Below are positions 35,273-48,990 of a stretch of DNA of 64,000 nt, one piece after another. The stretch covers positions 62,001-126,000 of the forward strand of contig JAGFNQ010004757.1 of NCBI GenBank assembly GCA_024364735.1, written 5' to 3'. Within the stretch, counting starts at the first letter, position 1. Each line of letters opens with the position of its first letter. This DNA is from Boesenbergia rotunda (lineage: Eukaryota > Streptophyta > Magnoliopsida > Zingiberales > Zingiberaceae). The notes below the pieces were generated by a model. It had not been told where the DNA came from and did no database searches. It saw nothing but the letters and a program-made list of their open reading frames with translations. A program made the position numbers and the translations under genes.

Positions 35273-35679
35273 GCACCCCACGCCCAGGCTTCCAAGAACA
35301 TCTCGAACACAACGCTTCTACGCTCTTCTGCTCTCACGCCTCGCTCCGAAAACTGCCCAACTCGAGCCGACGACGTCCTGCTGCTCCGGAAAAAGTCAAT
35401 CTACTTCGGACGTCGGTAAAGAAGAGTGATTTTCAATTTACTGCACTTACTCTGTAATCAATATTTGTAAATTGTTTTGCGCCTATATAGAATTGCCCAA
35501 AGTAAACGGTCAACGACCGTGGGCCTTGGAGTAGGAGTCGAACTAGGCTCCGAACCAAGTAAAACCTCCCGTGTTTGCGTTGTGTGTTTTTAACTTCCGC
35601 TGTGCAATTTCTCTTAGTTTTCAAATTCGAAAGTTTTCCGATATTCACCCCCCTCTATCGGTTATCTCGATCCAACAAG

Positions 35680-35691
35680 TGGTATCAGAGC
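35680..35691 (+). other. B primer-binding site (initiator Met tRNA)
   Basis: TGGTATCAGAGC follows the LTR after an AG spacer, identical in sequence and spacing to E and I. Confidence 0.9.
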
Positions 35692-35926
35692 GGGGAAGTT
35701 CAAACTTGGTGCAACCACCAGTTTGAATTTTTTTTTCGAATTTTTTTTTCTTCCTCTCTCGTTCGAATTCTCTATAATATTTCATTCAAATTTTCTATTT
35801 TTTTTGTTAATCGAGGTTGGTGCAACACCCCTCGTTATTTCACTTTATTTTATCCCACACTACTAATCCAAGACCTAGTCTTGGGAAATCTTTTTTTTGT
35901 GTTAGTTTTCTTATTCTACAGAGTAA

Positions 35927-37538
35927 ATGGCCATGCAAGAAGGTTTTAGCACTGCCAGACCTCCACTTTTCAGTGGAGAAGACTTTTCCTACTGGAAAAG
36001 TCAAATGGAGGTCCACCTAAAAACTCAGGTGGACATGTGGATCATCATCCAGTCCGGACTGGAGATCCCCAAAAACGCCGAAGGAGTACCGCAGACCTAC
36101 TCAGAATGGGACAACACACTAAAGCGCAAAATAGAAGCCGACGCAAAAGCAACTCAGACTCTCCAATGCGGATTGACAAAAGAGGAGCTGAACTGGGTGG
36201 GCCCCTTCAACAGTGCCAAGGAGCTTTGGGCAAAACTGATCGAGCTGAACGAAGGGACATCAGATACTTGGATCAGTAAAAGGGATCTGCTCCTGAACAA
36301 ATTGTACACCATCAAGATAGCCGACAACGAAACAGCAGCCCAGCTCCACACACGAATCCAAGAGTTGATGAACGGTCTTCACACTATAGGTCACAAGGTA
36401 GAAAACTGTGACCTAATAAGGTATGCCCTAAACGCCTTCCCTAGAAATACCTTGTGGGCATCTATGGTAGATGCATACAAGGTTTCAAGGGATCTTTCTA
36501 AAATAAAGTTAGACGAATTATTTTCCGAATTAGAACTGCACGAACAGACTAACTCCAATATGGTCGAGAAAGGGATTGCCTTCTTTGCAGGAAAATCTGG
36601 AAGATCAACAAAGAAGAAACCGCAAACTGAACCTGAGTCTAACTCAGACTCAGACACAGAAGATGAAGGAGAACAAACTAAGCTGGTCCGACTGGCCCGA
36701 AGCTATTACAAAGAGCTGAAGAACCAAATCAACAGACGGAAAGTCGGCCGAAGAAAGGACGAACCAGCTGAACCCGCAAACGACAAAAACAAGCCCAACG
36801 TAACCTGCTACGAGTGCAAGAAAAAGGGCCACTACAAGTCAGAGTGTCCTAACCTAAAGGAAACTAAAAAGACGAGAAGAAAGAAAGCACTGCAAGCAAC
36901 CTGGGACAAATCCTCCTCCTCAGAAGAAGAAGAGGCACCCCAGTCCAACCTTCTAGCCCTGACCGCCTCAGAAGAAGTCAGAACCGAGTCAGAGTCAGAA
37001 CAAGACGACGGTAAACTGACCTTCTCAGAGGATTGCGAAATCAAGGTAAGTGGTTTCAATAGAAGTCAGTTAAACGATTTAATTTCATATCTTTCTCGAG
37101 ATTTGGCGAAAGCCAAACTCCGAATCGAATCCCTCCGACAGGAAGTAAAACTCCTGAAAGAGGGAGCTGAATCTAAACCCTCAACCGAGAAAGTTCAAGA
37201 AGGAACTCCTACTCAAGTTGAAAAACATGAGAAAGAGAACTCCTCCCTGAAATCTCAGGTTAAGGATCTTAGATCAGCTTTAGAACGATTTACCTCTGGT
37301 TCCAAGGGTCTAGACATGATTCTTGGAAAACAGAAGACCGTTCTAAATCGATCCGGACTTGGCTATAGAACTAAATCCCGACAAAGATCTTACCTTGCTG
37401 TACTGAATCAGTTTAGAGGTAAAATTCAGGCATGGGTACCCAAACTGTGCCTGAACAAACCGACTGGATCAAATCAGTATTGGATCCCCAAGGACAAGAT
37501 TCACATCTTGCCTAATTATTATCATGGCTATAGTCCAG
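35927..37538 (+). CDS. gag: B gag polyprotein, interrupted near its 3' end by A
   Basis: The open reading (MAMQEGFSTARPPLFSGEDF) gives 537 codons before element A begins. The capsid-like UBN2 region spans about residues 10-210 (TLQCGLTKEEL, AKELWAKLIELNEGT, SMVDAYKVSRDLS) and is closely similar to I Gag. An acidic, serine-rich segment follows, then a CCHC knuckle at about residue 294 (CYECKKKGHYKSEC), a second acidic region, a coiled-coil stretch (about 380-460) and WVPK motifs near the C-terminus. After A, the reading resumes at 52628 and ends at 52665, about twelve codons on. Apart from A's insertion it has no stop. Functional Gag would form particles and package RNA. Confidence 0.85.
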
Positions 37539-39854
37539 TGTTGGGACCGGGTGCATGTTGACAAGGATACGAGTTCGTAAAATTTAAAATTTTTACGTGC
37601 AGCGGAAGAGTTTGCATAAAATAATTTCCTAAATTATTTTAACTTCGTATCTAGCATGCAACCCTATGGTGTGTTGACATAATCATACAATAAAATTTTG
37701 CGAAAAGTAAACTAATTTACTTTTATACCTCGCGTAACTCGAAGAAAAGGGACGAGATCCAACCGTAGCGTCCCTTGGAAGCTCCGCCTCTATTCGCGTC
37801 CACGCCGAGTTCTCTTCGGGATGACTTCGCAAAGTCACGAGTTTTGTGCCGACAAGAACTACTAGATTCTCGGAAGGCACAACTTAGAAGATCAAGAGAG
37901 GAATTAGGAAAACTAACCAACGAAGTAACGGAATCGAATTCCGGGAAGAGAGGAGTCGCTATCCGCTTCTTCTTCTTCGTGTTCGGGTTCTCCTTCTTGT
38001 TGAAGCTCACGGCAACTCACAAGGGGAGGAGAGGGTTGCGCCGGCCCTAGTTCTTCAAGAGGGTGCCGGCCCTAAAACTCCAAGAGGGCGCCGACCCTAG
38101 GTGGGGAGAAGAGAAGAGGGAGAAGAGAAAAGAGAGAGGGAGAGCTCTTCACAACTTGATTAGTTGATTAGTTAGGAATAAGGGCTAGCCTTTGGTTCCT
38201 TTATATAGTAGCAACCCCTTTGCTAAGTCTCCCTCTAAACCGAATTAACGGAATTAACGGAATTAGTTATAAGAAATTTATCTTATAAATTTTCTTATTA
38301 ATTATTCCGTTTAAACCGAGTCTTTATTATAAACCAATTTATAATAAAACTAATTTTTCTTCTCTTTAAATTATGGAATAAATTTTTATAAGAAATTTAT
38401 AAACTTTCTTATTATGGAAAAATCAATTCATAATTGATTTTATAAAATTAAAATAAACCAATTCATGGATTATTTTAATCTTCCATAAAAGAATAAATTT
38501 CTATAAATTTTATTTATATAAATTTCTCTATACAAATTTATTTATCCATAATTTATAAAATAAATAGCGCTAGATTTATTTTATTAATTAAACCAATTAA
38601 ATTGGTTTATTCTCCCTTTATTGGCCGGCCACCCAAGGAGGGTTAACACCCTCTTTGGCCTGCCAAAACCGACCCAAACCGATCGCGAATTAAACTCATT
38701 TAATTCTCCCAAAAAGCCTTCAAAAGACTTAGCCATTTTTAGTTTCCATTGCGCCTCTGATTAACTCAGATTCGACTTATTTCTCTTGATCGAAAAATCT
38801 AATTTTCAACTCGTTTTAAATCCCTCGGATTACTCGTAGTGCGTGTGACTAAATAGGCTTTTGATTTATGTTGGCCATCTATAATCAACCAATTATAGAA
38901 CGATCATGAGTGGCACCTAGTAGTACATCATGATCCCCAATTAATCGAAAGATCAACGGTTTGACCTCAGAAGAAATTATTCTGAAACCCTTCAGCAGCT
39001 CTAATGAATCGTGCCTCATTCCCTTCACCACCTTATACCCACTTGGTTCAGGACACGTTCTATGGTGTCAGTCCCCACTAGGCTGACTACGTCACACCTA
39101 GCCCAAGTAGTGTCTTCCTCGTCCTTTGGATTTCTAATTACTCTCATGTATTTAAGAGACTCGCACTCTCAACATGATATGCTCTGGCCAGAGGCTTTGA
39201 GTAACAATCCGACGATAGGCCTGGGTATACATCTCCTCGCAAGGAGTGGTGAATCCTTTGTAGGCTGTTCAAACATCTTCGGGCACTTCGGCATATACCC
39301 GATCATCCTGGGTCCACACCTCCTTGGAGATGCTTGCTTGAGATGTCAAAGTATAAGTCTCCATGACCAAGATGACTTGAACACCGCAAGTCAAAGGAAC
39401 ATCGCACTTAAGCCACAGTAAGATCTTCATTGACATATCTATATGTAGATTCCCATATGAAGTCTTACAGCTAGTCACTCCAATGAACTAGTTCCCTTAA
39501 CTAGCATCCATGTTTATCTCCGGACATCCCAATGTCACCAGCCAGTGAGAATCAGCTGATTAGAGAATAACCCATGCTAGTCTCAACAGAATTGATAATG
39601 TCTGTATTTATCAATTCATCGACTAGGGATATTTCCAACACTTCACATTTGCACATTTAGAGATAATCACTAGTTGTGATCCCATCACAAATTCTCTTAT
39701 GCTGTGAATTGTATGGCGGACATTCAGTAGATGAGTTTAAGATCACAATCAAATACACAAACATGTATACTCAAATAGTGAATTATCATTTATTGAAATA
39801 AATGTTTACAATCATAAGGCGATTGTCTTAGGACACTTCTCTCATATACTAACA
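37539..39854 (-). repeat. A left (3') LTR
   Basis: It runs TGTTGGGACCGGG to ATACTAACA on the plus strand. A minus-strand TATA box (CTATATAAAGG) lies at 38199-38209. The 3' half of the stretch is AT-rich (38240-38610). The two ORF pairs near 37683-38050 and 39011-39478 recur in the other LTR copies and are not genes. Confidence 0.95.
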
Positions 39855-39868
39855 AACTCCCACTTGGC
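39855..39868 (-). other. A polypurine tract
   Basis: The minus strand reads CCAAGTGGGAGTT directly before the LTR terminus, three bases past the pol stop codon. Confidence 0.75.
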
Positions 39869-42800
39869 CTAATGCCAATCGCTACGGTATCCAATACCAC
39901 AGGCTCTAACATGACCCTCAAACTTGCTTTGAGGCAAGGCCTTAGTTAAAGGATCCGCTAAATTCCTTTCAGTGGGAATTTTCTCAATTTGTATGTCATT
40001 CCTACTTATAATCTCTCTGATCAGATGATAGCGTCGAAGCCGTGTTTGGATCGTTGATGAGACCTTGGTTCCTTTGCTTGTGCAATAGCTCCATTGTTGT
40101 CGCAGTAAACCGGCACTGCTTCATCAATGGTTGGAACCACACCAAGTTCTGAGACAAACTTCTTGATCCAAACTGCTTCCTTTGCTGCTTCCGAAGCTGC
40201 GATATATTCCGCTTCCGTGGTAGAATCCGCTACGGTGTCTTGTTTGGAACTTTTCCAACTTACTGCGCCTCCATTTAAAGTAAATACGTATCCAGACTGT
40301 GATTTGGAGTCATCCTTATCTGTCTGGAAACTGGCATCTGTATACCCACGTATTACCATATCTCCTTCTCCATATATTAGGAACACATCCTTAGTTCTTC
40401 TTAAGTACTTAAGGATTGTCTTGACAGCCGCCCAATGATCCATTCCTGGATCCGACTGGTATCTGCTTGTGACACTCAAAGCATATGATACATCGGGCCT
40501 TGTACATAACATAGCATACATGATAGATCCTATTGCGGATGCATAGGGAATCTTATTCATGCAAATCCTCTCGTCTTCTGTGCGCGGACACATAGACTTC
40601 GAAAGGTTGATCCCATGCCTAATGGGAAGGTAACCTTTCTTGGATTCCGACATGCTAAACCTTTTTAGCACTCGGTCTATATATGTAGACTGCGAAAGAC
40701 CAAGCAACCGTTTTGGTCTATCTCTATAGATTCTAATTCTAAGGATATAGGTTGCTTCTCCCAGGTCTTTCATGGAGAAAGTTTTGGACAACCAAATTTT
40801 AACTGTCTGTAAAACTGATATATTGTTTCCTATAAGTAAGATGTCATCGACATATAATACTAGGAATACGACTGCACTCCCACTAACCTTCTTGTACACA
40901 CAAGGTTCGTCAGGATTTTGTGAGAAATCAAACTCTTTGATTGTCTCATCAAAACGGATGTTCCAGCTCCTAGATGCTTGCTTCAGTCAATATATAGATC
41001 GTCGAAGCTTGCATACTTTGGTTTTATCAATCGATGTGAAACCTTCAGGTTGTATCATGTATACATCTTCAAGCAGGTTTCCATTAAGGAAAGCTGTTTT
41101 CACATCCATTTGCCATATCTCATAATCATAATGAGCTGCTATGGCTAGGAGCATCCGAATGGATTTAAGCATAGCTACTGGCGAATAGGTTTCGTCATAA
41201 TCAATTCCTTGTTTCTGACGATATCCTTTTGCCACTAATCTAGCCTTAAAGGTAACAACATTACCTTCCATGTCGGTTTTCTTCTTGAAAACCCACTTGC
41301 ACCCTATGGGTTTAATCCCTTCAGGTGGGTTAACCAAGTCCCATACTTGGTTTTGGTACATGGAATCCATTTCCGACTTCATGGCCTCAAGCCATTTGTC
41401 CCTTTCTGAACTTTTCAGAACATCTTCATAACTGATAGGTTCGTCATCACCAATGAGCAACACGTCGTTCGATTCACTTACGAGAAATCCGTATCTCTCT
41501 GGAATGTTGCGTGTCCTATCAGACCTACGAAGAGGTGGTGTAGTTTTAGGTTCAACTGATAGCTCATCACTATGAATTATCGGTTGTGGGTCTAGACTAG
41601 GTGTCTCTTTAATGTCTATTGGAGTCTCTTGAACTTCATCAAGCTCAATACTACTCCCACTGTTTTCTTGTAAAAGAAATTCTTTTTCTAGAAATACAGC
41701 ATGCCTTGAAACAAACACCTTTTGTTCCAAGGGATGATAGAATTGGTAACCCTTCGTTTCCTTAGGGTATCCAATAAATAGACATTTATCAGACTTAGCA
41801 TCCAATTTGTCTAATACAGTCCGCTTCACATAAGCGGGACAACCCCATATTTTAAGGTGAGTTAAGTGGGGTTTCTTACTATTCCATGTCTCATATGGAG
41901 TAGTAGAGACTACCTTGGTCGGGACTCTGTTTAGCAAGTAAACAGCTGTCTTAAGTGCATAACCCCAAAAGGATTTTGGAAGAGTTGCATGATTCATCAT
42001 AGACCTAACCATGTCCATCAAGGTTCGGTTTCGCCTCTCAGATACACCATTATGCTGTGGTGTATACGGCGGAGTCCATTGGGATAATATCCCATTGTCC
42101 CTAAGATAATCTTGGAACTCTTGACTTAAGTATTCTCCACCCCGATCGGATCGAAGTATTTTAATACTTTTGCCAAGTTGTTTCTCTACTTCATTTCTGA
42201 ATTCTTTGAATTTATCAAAAGCTTCAGATTTGTGTTTCATCAAGAACACATAACCGAATCGTGAGTGATCATCGATAAAGGTGATGAAGTAGTTATAGCC
42301 TCCTTGTGCTTGAGTTGACATTGGTCCGCATACATCGGTATGTATTAGACCAAGCAACTCTCCCACTGGATTACCTTTTCTGGGAAAGGGTAATTTGGTC
42401 ATCTTGCCTTTCAAGCACGATTCGCATGTATCAAATGAACCGGGTTCAAATGATTCCAAAATTCCACATCGGTGTAATTCGGTCATGCGTTTCTTACTTA
42501 TATGGTCAAGACGACAGTGCCACGTGTAGGAGTCTATTCGATTATCTATTCGAGCACGTTTATTACTAACTTCGATATTGAAAATGTCACTGGATAAATT
42601 TAACGTGTAGATGCCATTGCACAAAGTTCCATTTCTATAAAGAACGCCATTTAAAGTTATGTAACAACAATTGTTACTAAAAGTTAAATGATAACCTTTT
42701 TCATTCAAACATGAAATAGATACAATGTTCTTTATTAATGAAGGAACAAAATAACAATTATCCAATTCTAAGATACGTCCGGTAGGGAGCTTCAGCAAAT

Positions 42801-43793
42801 ATGTTCCGATGGCAACAGCAGCAATCTTTGCTCCATTTCCAACTCTCAACTTCGCTTCTCCCTTGACGAGTCTTCTTCTATTCCTTAGCCCCTGTATGTC
42901 ATTACATATATGTGAGCCACACCCAGTATCAAGTACCCAGGTATTTGAGGAAATAGAGTGACATTCAATAACGAAGATACCTGAAGAGGATGGGGCATCG
43001 GATGCCTTCTTCTTCATGGACTCAAGATAAATCTTGCAGTTTCTTCGCCAGTGACCTTCCTTGCCACAGTGATGGCAAGTGCCTTTTGGTTTCTTTTCAG
43101 TCTTTTTGGCCTTTTTCTTCTTCCCTTTATTCTGTTCTTTGGCCTTCCTCTTAGAAACTTTCTTCGAGGAACCAACTAACAGTACCGCCTTTTGATCCGG
43201 CTTTACAGAAGGCTCCACAGTCTTCAGCAGGTTGATCAACTCAGGAATGGTAGTCTCCAATTTGTTCATCCGATAGTTCATCACAAATTGTGAATAACTT
43301 TTGGGCAAACATTTCAGAATTAAGTCAATACTTAGTTCATGATCCATTGCAAAACCGAGTGTATTCAGTCGCTCAATGTACCCCAACATCTTTAACACAA
43401 ACTGCGAAGCAGAAGTGCCTTCCTGCATCTTAGTGGTGAAGTGGAGTCTGGAGACCTCGAACCTTTCGGATCTCGCCTGCTCTTCAAACAACTCATGAAG
43501 ATGAAAGATGATGGTATAAGCATCCATATGCTCATGCTGCTTTTGCAACTCAGGTACCATAGAGGCTAGCATGATGCAACTCGCAAGTTCAGAATCAGTC
43601 ACATGTTTCTGATGGGCCAACAATTGGTCCGGAGTTGCATTTTCTGGAGGACTTTTGGGAAGTGCTTGTTCAAGGACATAAGCAAGCTTTTCTGCCTTAA
43701 GGACTATCCTCAGGTTTCGAAGCCAGTCCATGAAGTTTGCCCAGTCAGTTTATTGGTGTCCAAAATGGAACGCAGGTTTATTTGAGTAGACAT
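39869..43793 (-). pseudogene. gag-pol: A gag-pol polyprotein with three lesions
   Basis: Start ATG at 43793 (MSTQINLRSILDTNKL), stop at 39869-39871. Lesions: a one-base frameshift near 43745, a TGA nonsense codon at 40987-40989 in the RT YGLKQAS motif (Gly to stop) and a one-base frameshift near 40042 in RNase H. In the 914-codon open part, the CCHC knuckle is at about residue 219, protease VLDTG near 266, GAG-pre-integrase zinc residues at 405-440, integrase D about 466, D about 529 and E about 565 (D-35-E spacing), and RT from about 795. Downstream of the stop come YVDD, then YTDASFQ, TEAEY and CDNNGA of RNase H. The frame is otherwise open, so inactivation is recent. Confidence 0.9.
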
Positions 43794-45498
43794 GATCGAG
43801 TGATTATCCTAGAAATACAAATTGAGATTATGTGAGAAGATTGATTAAATAATGTATCAACATACATAAATTAAATCCTATTTATTTTTCGAATTGAATC
43901 ACCCTTATTATCAATTCGGGAGATCGTAGGAACATCTCCAAATAGGTTGATATCCAACCATAGATAAGAACCACCATGGCTGTGGCCATCAAGTTTTTCT
44001 TAGCTATGAAGGTAGGTAATTATACCGATTACACATTACATATATGTAACTATCACCTTATGCTATCAACTAATTGAATGTTTGCATAAATCATTAGGTT
44101 GTTAACTCATTAACAAGTATGTATCATTATACATAGCACCTAACTGCACCTCTCTTTACATCGACCTTGGCTGTGGCACAACAAATCGATGCTCCAAGCT
44201 TAAGGCTGACCCATTAATCAAGAAATAGTTTTAATATGGTTGGAGCTCATTCAACCGTTTAGTCAGGCTTGGATGTGTCCAACAACCAAAACTAAGGATT
44301 GACCTCTGACTCCAACTATATTATACATAAACTAATTTCATGGTTTGAACATGTTGAGGTTCAAGTCGGGCATGGATGTGTCCATCAACCCTAGCGAGAA
44401 ACAAAACTCCGGTTCTAACCATATTAATGGAAGGTGTTAGCCTTAATATTTTGTAAGGGGTGTTTGGGTCTCATTCTTTTCTAAGCACATTCATGACATA
44501 AAATTATGTCATGACTAACGATTTCCTTAATAAACTATGTATGTGACTTAATTTATCAAGTCTCATGAATTAAATTAGGAACCGGATTTCCTAATTATAA
44601 TTTCATACTTTATTAAAGGAATTGTTTTGGGAAACAATTTCCTAAATTGTCATAATTAATTTCGGAAATAATATGTTCAAGATTTTGATTTCTCTAAATC
44701 AAATCTTATTAAATTAAGAGACAAATCCCTTAATTCAACTACATATTATTTTCATGAAAATCTTATTTAAGAAAACTCTATAGGAAACCATTTTACTAAT
44801 TAATTTTGGAGACAACAATATGTAAGAGCATCACCTCTTCAACATATTTTATTCATGAATTTAATTAATTACAACAAATCATTTTCTAAGGGTGGCTCCC
44901 CGAGGCTCAGATACCCAAAGAAAAATAATTTGTCGTAAATTCAATTTGGTTTGCTTCACAAGCATAGCCAAATTAAACATGACAATTTCAATTAAAAATT
45001 GGGAAATTAAATTACAACAACTAACTTTAAATTGGACGGTTCCCCGAGGCTCAATCCAAAATAAAGAATTTTGTTGTCAATTTAAAGACCAATTCAAATT
45101 TAATTGTCAATTAACTTTCCATGAATTTGTCTAGACTTTCTCAAAAGAAAGTGCCCAAAATTGCGAGATTTCAAAAAATAATTTTCAGAATGATTGTAAG
45201 TTTCGGGTAAAAAGAAAACTTACATATTTCCAAAAAATTGGAAAATTTCTAAAATAGAAAAATTTCCAAAATTTGGAAAGTTTCCAAAGATGGGAAATTT
45301 TCACAATTATTATAAAATTTTAGAAACTAGAAAATTTCAAACGTTTACGAAATTTCATTAGGATTTCCAAACTTTGAAATTCCTAAATCTAAAATCTATT
45401 ATAATTTGAAAGTTTCCATAATTGAAAATTTTTTCCGAAATTGAGATCATGACAAAGTGTTCCGCAAAACAATTATATGATAATGTCGAACACTAACC
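43794..45498 (-). other. A leader between primer site and gag
   Basis: This is a 1.7-kb non-coding leader. It contains local duplications: TTCCCCGAGGCTCA-like segments at about 44894 and 45038, and 'ggatgtgtccaacaacc'-like segments near 44270 and 44370. A run of GGAAA/TTTCC words lies at 45180-45440. The ORF at 44892-45134 has no recognisable domain. Confidence 0.6.
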
Positions 45499-45511
45499 GG
45501 CTTTGATACCA
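45499..45511 (-). other. A primer-binding site (initiator Met tRNA)
   Basis: The minus strand reads TGGTATCAAAGCC right after the 5' LTR terminus. It has one mismatch to the usual TGGTATCAGAGCC. Confidence 0.85.
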
Positions 45512-47926
45512 CTGTTGGGACCGGGTGCATGTTGACAAGGATACGAGTTCGTAAAATTTAAAATTTTTACGTGCAGCGGAAGAGTTTGCATAAAATAATT
45601 TCCTAAATTATTTTAACTTCGTATCTAGCATGCAACCCTATGGTGTGTTGACATAATCATACAATAAAATTTTGCGAAAAGTAAACTAATTTACTTTTAT
45701 ACCTCGCGTAACTCGAAGAAAAGGGACGAGATCCAACCGTAGCGTCCCTTGGAAGCTCCGCCTCTATTCGCGTCCACGCCGAGTTCTCTTCGGGATGACT
45801 TCACAAAGTCACGAGTTTTGTGCCGACAAGAACTACTAGATTCTTGGAAGGCACAACTTAGAAGATCAAGAGAGGAATTAGGAAAACTAACCAACGAAGT
45901 AACGGAATCAAATTCCGGGAAGAGAGGAGTCGCTATCCGCTTCTTCTTCTTCGTGTTCGGGTTCTCCTTCTTGTTGAAGCTCACGGCAACTCACAAGGGG
46001 AGGAGAGGGTTGCGCCGGCCCTAGTTCTTCAAGAGGGTGCCGGCCCTAAAACTCCAAGAGGGCGCCGGCCCTAGGTGGGGAGAAGAGAAGAGGGAGAAGA
46101 GAAAAGAGAGAGGGAGAGCTCTTCACAACTTGATTAGTTCATTAGTAGAATTTGCTTAATTTACTTCATATATTCATCGAAGTCGTAGATAGATAATTAC
46201 CGAAGTAGACGCACGTGAAGTAAAAAGGGATTATTTTACTTCGCCATATAACCGAAGTCATATGCATGAAAATAGCGAAGTCTTTTACCTATTCAAAGAG
46301 GCAAACCGGTTCAGATTTGGACCGATTCTGAAGTAAAAACTTGTCTTTTACTTCGTTGGTTTTGTAAAGTGCCGAAGTAATCGATGATATATAACTTTAC
46401 AGTTTAAATTAATTGTCGAAGTAAAAAAATATCTGTTGCTTTAGTAGTTTTGCAATGCGACGAAGTAATAGATGATATGTAACTTCACAGTTTACATTAA
46501 TTGTCGAAGCAAATATATTTTATAACTTCGTCAGTATTTATATTTATCGAAGTATATAGTATTATGTTACTTTATCGTATACATTTATTGACACAGTAAT
46601 CGATTTAAAAGACTTCATTGTTTTGTATGATACAGAAGTAATAGATATGAAACGACTTCACAATTATTAAATTGTGATGAAGTAAATATGCTTTTTAACT
46701 TCATCACAATTTAAATGGATGAAGTATTTTATTTTTGATTACTTCACCATCAAATTTTATTATCGAAGTAAATAATCATTTTTATTACAATATAATTTTA
46801 ATTTAATGAAGTAAATGTCGATTACCACCGCACTAATTTAATAAAAGAGTGAAGTAAAAATTGTTTTTACTTCATTAAAATTAAACAATTATCCATTCAA
46901 AATGATGAATATATATCAACGAATCCATCAATGCACAAGTACATATCCACAAATCCACAAGTATATATAACCAAAATATATATCCATAAGTTTATCCAAA
47001 ATCCATAATGAAATAACAAAATATGTATCCTAAGTACACCACCAATTTAGACACCTACATATGAGTAGACAAATTCACTCCATTCACTTCTGACATCATC
47101 ATATTCGGATTGTTGGTAATATTGATTCTTGATTGTTCCTGCAAATTTTTATGCAAAAATACAAAATATATTAGATTCATCCAACTGTAATAGTTTATTT
47201 CAATCATATATAAACCAAAGCATATAATAAAAAAAATATTACCATCTTATCCAACTGTGAATTTTCACATTCAACTCTCTTTCATGTACCTCATCACACA
47301 ATATCTACATTCAATATAACCACTTTATTTTAGATTACCCTATAATGAAATAGAAAAGGTAATGTAATGATCACAATCCAAGTTATAAAAACCATCCATT
47401 CATATCTTCATACATAAGCACAATACATACTGTTAATTGTTTAAAACCTGGTCCTTTAGATATATCCTTTGAGGCATTGTACATCTTGACCCCACTACAT
47501 TTTAAAAAGTAAAAAAGTTATTTTTTCCATATTTATAAGTGAATGCATTCATCACAGCAGACTAACTTTGTGGCGCTAGTTCGAAGACATTCGGCAACAA
47601 ACAAATTAGTTGGCACAATTTCATATCGTATATGCATACTAGTTCAATACAAGTGAAAGCATACAATGAAGATTTGCTGCCACAGTTTGAAAGATGAAAG
47701 CATAGAATGAGTATCAAGTGTTGCCAACCAACGACAATAAAAAACAGTGACATATAAGTGAAAGGTCAGCGGTATACAGATGTGAGGCATGGAAAGCTGA
47801 GCTTTAAACAAAAAAAAAAAGACTTACAGGAAACATTTGCAAGGAAACATATAGCCATAGTTACAGTTACAAAAGCGGAGCATTTGCTTTGTGAATTGCC
47901 GAGCCTCGATACAAGCCACAGTTACA

Positions 47927-48990
47927 GGAAACATATACATGAACTTACAGGATTAGCAAGGAAACATATACATGTTACAGGAAAAAACTTGTAGAAGATT
48001 GTAATAAAACTTATAGTAAACTGTATGCAGTAATAAATTATATGCAGTAATAAAGAACTGTATTTAGTAAACTGTATGTAATAAAGAACTGTATGTAGTA
48101 AAAAAACTTGTAGTAAACTGTATGCAGTAATAAAGAATTGTATGTAGCAAACTGATGTAATAAAGAACTGTATGCAGTAAACTGTATGTAGTAAAAAAAC
48201 TTGTAGTAAACTGTATGCAGCAATAAAGAAGCATGTATGCAGTAAACTGTATGCAGTAATACAGGAAATGAAGACTGTATGCAGTATGAAGACTGTATGC
48301 AGTAATGCAGTAATGCAGAAGATTTGCATGCAGAGCTACATTAATCAAGTATTCAAGTTGGCTCATAGTACAAACCAATTTATGTGAACATCATTTTCAT
48401 ATGCAGAACTTTTTCAATCTAACAAAACAAACCAAGGAAACATCTTTAATTACAGGATTAGCAAGGAAACATATACATGTTATAGGAATGACAGCAATGA
48501 AACAAATGCATCTCAAGAGTTTCAGAATTTTTATGCTCTTTTGGAGTTCCAGATCGCCACAAATTACAAGCTTAGTCCGGGTTCATTAGTATTTTTTATT
48601 GAGGTTGCTCGATATTTTAGAAGGAGAGCTTGCAATTCTGATAAAAAATTTTCTTGAAGCCGTATTGGATTTGATTGTCTCTCTATTTATGGTGTTCTTC
48701 TTGTCTGGTAACAGGACTTGTAGCAATTCTGAGTTTTGTATTAAATTTATGGGAGAAAATTATTCAACATATGGGAATCTCAATTTTGATTATTTGTTAC
48801 TAAAAAAGAATTGTGGGGATATATTGATGGCACTAATCAACTCCTACAAATGCTACTCAATTAGTCCAATAGAAAATTAAAGATGCTAGGGCCTCTAAAC
48901 AAATATCACAGTAGAAAATAGCTATGAACTTACAGGATTAGCAAGGAAACATATACATGTTACAGGAATGACAGCAATGAAGAAGCATGT
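47927..48990 (+). repeat. Dispersed repeats and minisatellite inside the CACTA element
   Basis: A segment around TACAGGATTAGCAAGGAAAC recurs at about 47945, 48452 and 48930. Between them, 48000-48320 is a minisatellite of units close to AAACTGTATGCAGTAATAAAG. Long minus-strand ORFs over it are YSLLHTV-type repeat translations. Confidence 0.85.

Larger units (their letters stand above)
34313..35677 (+). repeat. B left (5') LTR
   Basis: It is 1365 bp, starts TGTTGGTGCAGAAAGC and ends GATCCAACA. It carries hairpin couplets of the form CCTAGC...GCTAGG and CCTGGC...GCCAGG at 34420-34560, then a dense GGGCGCCC array at 34866-35257, a TATA box, and a tail shared with E's LTR (for example GCCCAAAGTAAACGGTCAA at 35497). 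ORFs over the array are repetitive Ala-Glu-Gly frames. Confidence 0.9.

Noticed and set aside
35218..35457. 79-codon ORF next to the TATA box in B's LTR
   Set aside because: It spans the U3-R-U5 region with no similarity to known proteins, and the equivalent frame is not conserved in E.
47922..48378. Minus-strand ORFs rich in LLHTVY repeats
   Set aside because: They lie on the minisatellite of the CACTA element; three overlapping frames are open because the unit lacks stops.
48599..48880. 93-codon ORF in the CACTA interior as a transposase remnant
   Set aside because: It is hydrophobic with no TNP2 or other transposase motif visible; too short to support a call.
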